In this document: positions 59,500 through 64,000 of the stretch, piece by piece | How the letters are laid out: the number at the start of each line of letters is the position of its first letter | How positions within the stretch are numbered: position 1 is the first letter of the stretch | Assembly (NCBI RefSeq): GCF_963678635.1 | Contig: NC_087063.1 | Coordinates: 36,988,540 to 37,052,539, forward strand | Direction of reading: 5' to 3' | DNA from: Symsagittifera roscoffensis | Lineage: Eukaryota; Xenacoelomorpha; Acoela; Convolutidae | Length of the DNA: 64,000 bases | Notes under the pieces: generated by a model | Told to the model about the DNA's origin: nothing | The model's input: only the letters and a program-made list of their open reading frames with translations | The model's database searches: none | Program-made: the position numbers and the translations under genes

Positions 59500-61290
59500 C
59501 AGTCGCAAATTCTCCGGTGTAGGCGCATTGGTTGAAAGAGGTGTGTAATGCGTTGCTAACATTGTCCTAAGTTCGTCTTCGTCGTTCTTCACACCATCTA
59601 TGAATGTTTAGGCTACTGCCGATTCATCCTGCTGTTTGAATCGTCCAGTTGACTACGCCTTCTAAGCATTTCTAAGTCATTGAGAACGTGTCTATGGCTT
59701 CGTCTTCACGTTGCCTTCGTTTCTCGAAGCGAATCATCGCTTGGTGTCCTTGCACCCTTAGCCAAAACGATGCGTTCACTTGTCCATGCGTTCAGATAAC
59801 CTCGTGAGGAAAGTTTCCAAGGACCTGTTCAGAGGTTCAAACGCTGTGACCATTGCCCTTGCATCACGTGAACGTCCCGCATGATCGTTATTACCCTCTG
59901 ATTGAGGCTCTGGAATTTCCCTTCTGTCCGAGTCCCTGGGTTGAGATCTTCCTTGATCTGAGTGGCTCCAGCTAGTGGAATCGTTTCTCCCAGTCGCTTT
60001 TGCGTCTCGCATAGGTCGTTCGGTCGAGGTCAGACTGCTGCCACTAGAAATTCGTCTGGTATTCGTTGGCCACTTGGTCTTTTATTTCCGGTGGAATTGC
60101 TGGATGAGTTACTCCATCCTTTTGTGGATTCATAAGTCCTTCCTCTGTTAGGATGTTCGTTGAAGTTCCTTCTCGGCTCCTTGTTAGCCTCTCCCGAGTG
60201 TACTCCTCTATTTCCAGTTCCGCTCCTGTTTCCCAGGAGATCATCCAGCCTTTCCATGATAGTCTGAGTGCGTCTTTCCATCATTGTGTCTGTTCTTGTG
60301 TCAAGAGTCCCATGAGTCTGCTCTCGCTGACTTCGTAGTTGTTCCAGATTACCTCTCAATCGTTTCTTTCTTTCCTTAGCCTCCCGCGTCATTCGCGACA
60401 AGTTCTTGCCAAATATTTATCCACCGTTTCTTTTAAGCGTGTTTTGCTTCTTCTGACTTCCTGTTTGTTGCGTTTGTTCTTTCCCGCAGGTTTTCTCTCA
60501 ACATGAACTGCTCCTTCTAGTTCACTCATTCAATGACCTCTGTTCACTCTTCCAGGCCGTTTGGTGCTGGTCGAGACTCGAGGTTTACCTCTCTGTCTCG
60601 ATGTTTCTTCATAATCTTGTGTTCGAATTCCTTCCAGATTGCACTTCCGAGTTGTTCATGGTCATGAACTCTCTTGACTGTTGTATTTCATCGATGGTCT
60701 TGTTTATGGCGCTGACCGCACCAAACCGAGCCGAATAGCCAGTCTCAATGTTTTTGGATGCCTCATTTTTGTGGGTCGAACTGTTCAGGCTTACATGAGA
60801 CCCATAGTCATCAACTTTTTCTTGCTCTCCTCCTCTTCTTGGGTGTCTACTTCATCACCTAATCCCATTCCCATAATAAAAGGAAAAAATTTCCCTAAGT
60901 GTTCTTGACTCGTTCCGAAAACGAGGAGGACGTTACCGCTTTCTCTGTTACCCCATGCATCATGGTATTATCAATGGAAGATCCGGCTGCTGTTGCATTT
61001 TCAGTCTAAATCTCGGACGGTTCCGACAGCTCTTCTCGATGAAGAGTCCCGGTCGAAGTGGCGAAGTCGTGGCCTTGTCTACGGGAGTAGATTCACTCGT
61101 CAACCTTCTATTCCCATTTTCTTCCATTTCAAAATTCGCCCAGTTCTCGTCATGAGCGGGACTCGGGTGGATCTCTTCTTCCAGCATTGTCCCTTTGTCT
61201 TCAGAGGCCTTTTGACTCCTTGTTCCAAACATTCTGCCTGAAATTTTGTTCCCTTTCTTGTTCCGAGTCCTCTCGGTTCTTTCCACTTGT
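59500..61290 (-). pseudogene. Gag-like region
   Basis: Includes 61286-60960, 60401-60030 and 60012-59776. The second stretch is Arg/Glu-rich (MTREAKERKKRLRGN, then MERRTQTIMERLDDLLGN); the third is Ser/Arg-rich and runs into a capsid-like part, with LRVQGHQAMIRFEKRRQRE near 59760-59700, which resembles the C-terminal capsid segment of retrotransposon Gag. Fossil with multiple breaks. Confidence 0.6.
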
Positions 61291-61856
61291 TCAAATTCAT
61301 CTTAAGTTGTCGCTTCTTACTGCTTTTACGCTCGACTCGCTTGCTATCGTTTTTATTAATTGACAGCTGATAAAAATAACAGAAAAAAAGGTATGTGTAT
61401 TGCACTTGGTCTGTCGCAATTTATTAGTCGAACTTGTTCTAAAGAAAAAACATTCCCTGTTTAGTGTCGTACTAAATAGACAAAACTTCAAAGCAGTATT
61501 TTTCTCAAGTGGGCGGCTATTGCACCCACCGAGCTCTATATTATCTATCTGCCTTCGGATTGCCCGAGCTGGACCTACTAAAACTCTCAAGGCAACCACC
61601 GTTCCAAAAAAAATTGGATTTCAATCCAGATAAATCAGTGTCGAATTATGTCTTCAGTTTAGACCTAGAAGGGCGAATATCCGGGCTTAGACCTGTTTTT
61701 GTTTCTTTACAGTTTTTTCAAATTTTCAGTCACTGGTTTCTGTCTTTCTCGGTCTGCTATTTCCTACTATCTTAATACTATCCACTTTGTATCTTACTTT
61801 CGTCTACGAACGTGTTAGGATTCCTGCGATTGCGTTCTTTATAAAAAAATATTTCT

Positions 61857-62055
61857 AGGACCCCTCCGAATTGGTAAGAATAGGACCCCTACGAAATGGG
61901 ACCTCTCCGGATTGGCAAACTTAGGACCCCTCCGAGTGGGGAAAAACAGGACCCATCCGATTTGGGACCCCTCCGGATTGTCAAAATATGACCCTTCCGG
62001 ATTGGCAAAACTAGGACCCCTCCGAGTTGATAAAAAAAATACCTGAGACCCTTCC
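61857..62055 (+). repeat. GC-rich minisatellite, copy 1
   Basis: Eight to nine imperfect units built on aggacccctccg followed by a gattggcaaaa-like half. Unit length alternates between about 16 and 25 bp, so two half-types alternate. The tract is much richer in C and G than its AT-rich surroundings. Confidence 0.85.
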
Positions 62056-62817
62056 GGATACAGTCATAGAGCCTATTATGCAAAATCAATTAGCTAGGAA
62101 GGTTTTTTTTGGGCTTCAGTCCCCTCCAAGTTGAAACTAAGCTGCTCAATTAACAACTTTCCTTAACTGTGAGGGGGTCTTATAATCAGCATATTCTTGA
62201 GTCGATTGTCATTTTCTAGGCCTCTTAACCCTTCCTTATTGTCGAGAACAACGAAAAAAGCCTAATTTAACCGTCGCTTACGTTTGGCAGAGGTATAAGG
62301 GCTTTCCAAAAATTTACAATCTAAACATTTTTCTATGCTTGCTGTTTTCAAGAAACAATTGTTTTTTGAGTATGTCTATTTGATTTTTGTTCTAATGGTA
62401 CCGAGATGAACTGGATCGGTCCATTTCTTCCAAAGTTATGAAGCAAAACTTTTTTTATACAAACTCAAAAATTTTCAAACTTATAGGTTCCGCTTTTTTC
62501 GCAATTCTTGCCATATTGGTCTAAAACTAAATGATTCGAGCTCAAAAAGCCAAAAATTTTCTAATTATATGCTAGAATTTCTAACTAAAGCAATCCAATT
62601 GAAGAATTTGCCAAAAACAAAGCTATTTGGATCCCTGCGGATTGATGAATCCACCTAATCAAACACATTAAAATCGATTTCACTGGGGCCACGAATGTTG
62701 TTGGCAAACGGGTTTTAAAACCTGTCGATTCACTAGTGTATTTTGTCCGAACAACAATTTATATCACCCTAGCTCAAAAACTTCGATGTTTTTTCTTTTT
62801 GTGGCGTTTTGTTGTTC
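62056..62817. other. Spacer with no supported gene
   Basis: Part of the 1592 bp unit. Contains a gtgagggggtcttataatc block and A/T-rich sequence, no domain or RNA structure I can support. Confidence 0.4.
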
Positions 62818-63448
62818 CAAACATTCCGCCTGAAATTTTGTTCCCTTTCTTGTTCCGAGTCCTCTCGGTCCTTTCCACTTGTTCAAAATCATCTTAAGTT
62901 GTCGCTTCTTACTGCTTTTACGCTCGACTCGCTTGCTATCGTTTTTATTAATTGACAGCTGATAAAAATAACAGAAAAAAAGATATGTGTATTGCACTTG
63001 GTCTGTCGCAATTTATTAGTCGAACTTGTTCTAAAGAAAAAACATTCCCTGTTTAGTGCCGTACTAAATAGACAAAACTTCAAGGCAGTATTTTTCTCAA
63101 GTGGGCGGCTATTGCACCCACCGAGCTCTATATTATCTATCTGCCTTCGGATTGCCCGAGCTGGACCTACTAAAACTCTCAAGGCAACCACCGTTCCAAA
63201 AAAAATTGGATTTCAATCCAGATAAATCAGTGTCGAATTATGTCTTCAGTTTAGACCTAGAAGGGCGAATATCCGGGCTTAGACCTGTTTTTGTTTCTTT
63301 ACAGTTTTTTCAAATTTTCAGTCACTGGTTTCTGTCTTTCTCGGTCTGCTATTTCCTACTATCTTAATACTATCCACTTTGTATCTTACTTTCGTCTACG
63401 AACGTGTTAGGATTACTGCGATTGCGTTCTTTATAAAAAAATATTTCT

Positions 63449-63647
63449 AGGACCCCTCCGAATTGGTAAGAATAGGACCCCTACGAAATGGGACCTCTCC
63501 GGATTGGCAAACTTAGGACCCCTCCGAGTGGGGAAAAACAGGACCCATCCGATTTGGGACCCCTCCGGATTGTCAAAATATGACCCTTCCGGATTGGCAA
63601 AACTAGGACCCCTCCGAGTTGATAAAAAAAATACCTGAGACCCTTCC
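63449..63647 (+). repeat. GC-rich minisatellite, copy 2
   Basis: Same tract as 61857-62055, with the same order of unit variants, carried along by the 1592 bp duplication. Confidence 0.85.
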
Positions 63648-64000
63648 GGATACAGTCATAGAGCCTATTATGCAAAATCAATTAGCTAGGAAGGTTTTTT
63701 TTGGGCTTCAGTCCCCTCCAAGTTGAAACTAAGCTGCTCAATTAACAACTTTCCTTAACTGTGAGGGGGTCTTATAATCAGCATATTCTTGAGTCGATTG
63801 TCATTTTCTAGGCCTCTTAACCCTTCCTTATTGTCGAGAACAACGAAAAAAGCCTAATTTAACCGTCGCTTACGTTTGGCAGAGGTATAAGGGCTTTCCA
63901 AAAATTTACAATCTAAACATTTTTCTATGCTTGCTGTTTTCAAGAAACAATTGTTTTTTGAGTATGTCTATTTGATTTTTGTTCTAATGGTACCGAGATG

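Larger units (their letters stand above)
34946..61290 (-). mobile_element. Nested block of broken Ty3-like LTR retroelement copies
   Basis: All recognisable coding in this block reads on the minus strand and belongs to one family. Reading from high to low coordinates: gag-like and nucleocapsid parts, protease, RT/RNase H and integrase of one body (about 61.3-49.8 kb); a candidate LTR; extra 5' ORFs; then shorter copies of the extra ORFs and of the pol 3' tail (47.1-34.9 kb), including a near-identical 2.67 kb tandem pair. Integrase after RT/RNase H and the HHCC-like and GPY/F-like integrase regions place it in Ty3 (Metaviridae). The element is a fossil with many breaks, certainly more than ten. 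Close similarity of the internal duplicates suggests recent rearrangement. Confidence 0.8.
61226..64000. repeat. 1592 bp tandem duplication, cut by the window edge
   Basis: The unit 61226-62817 begins again at 62818 and continues to the end of the window with an offset of 1592 bp. The two are nearly identical over 61226-62408 versus 62818-64000. The left boundary lies inside gag-like sequence of the LTR block (a ttccaaacatt block), so part of the gag 5' end was copied with its flank. The unit carries the minisatellite described separately. No gene is supported in it. Confidence 0.9.

Noticed and set aside
61400-63367. Plus-strand 77- and 88-codon frames repeated at 1592 bp spacing
   Set aside because: Repeated with the DNA; no domain and no sign of protein-level constraint.
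61857-63647. Short regular GC-rich repeats considered as a CRISPR-like array
   Set aside because: Units are directly adjacent and imperfect with no unique spacers, and the setting is animal-like; it is a minisatellite.

Overview
The window looks like repeat-rich, AT-rich DNA of an invertebrate animal. I cannot name the species. The basis is the mix of transposable elements: three LINE copies of CR1/Rex1-like type, one higher-GC LINE of the wider CR1/jockey group, a decayed reverse transcriptase with a restriction-like endonuclease tail, and a large block of Ty3-like LTR retroelements. There are no operons, ribosome-binding sites or dense gene runs. Only two short minus-strand reading frames near 10.3-11.5 kb look like possible host exons.

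Layout. 1-9.1 kb is A/T-rich repeat DNA. It holds a field of diverged interspersed repeats, a short 140-150 bp tandem triplet, and a 1.41 kb unit present three times in tandem (4847-9076). 9.1-17.3 kb holds a tRNA-like sequence, two separate arrays of a diverged ~160 bp repeat, the two possible host exons, and a minus-strand fossil of an RT plus zinc-knuckle/endonuclease protein (12.3-14.1 kb). 17.3-33.7 kb is a LINE cluster: LINE-A (minus, 5'-truncated), LINE-B (plus, PHD finger fused to EN-RT and preceded by a 2A-like motif), LINE-C (plus) and LINE-D (plus). 34.9-61.3 kb, minus strand, is a nested set of broken Ty3-like LTR retroelement copies: one gag-pol body (about 49.8-61.3 kb) and several shorter copies that carry unusual extra ORFs. 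61.2-64 kb is a 1592 bp tandem duplication, cut by the window edge, that carries a short GC-rich minisatellite.

How the parts relate. LINE-A and LINE-D are one lineage: their RTs and C-terminal ends match and both end in short trinucleotide tails. LINE-C and LINE-D carry a separate PHD-finger ORF1, whereas LINE-B carries its PHD finger at the N-terminus of ORF2 just after the 2A-like motif. The LTR block appears to have grown by insertion and by tandem duplication (units of about 2.67 kb and 4.3 kb). Tandem duplication of 1.4-4.3 kb segments recurs across the whole window and is either real biology or an assembly effect.

The two observations I would follow first are the 2A-like/PHD arrangement of LINE-B and the extra, unrecognised ORFs of the LTR element family. 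All names rest on motif recognition by eye; no database search was run.
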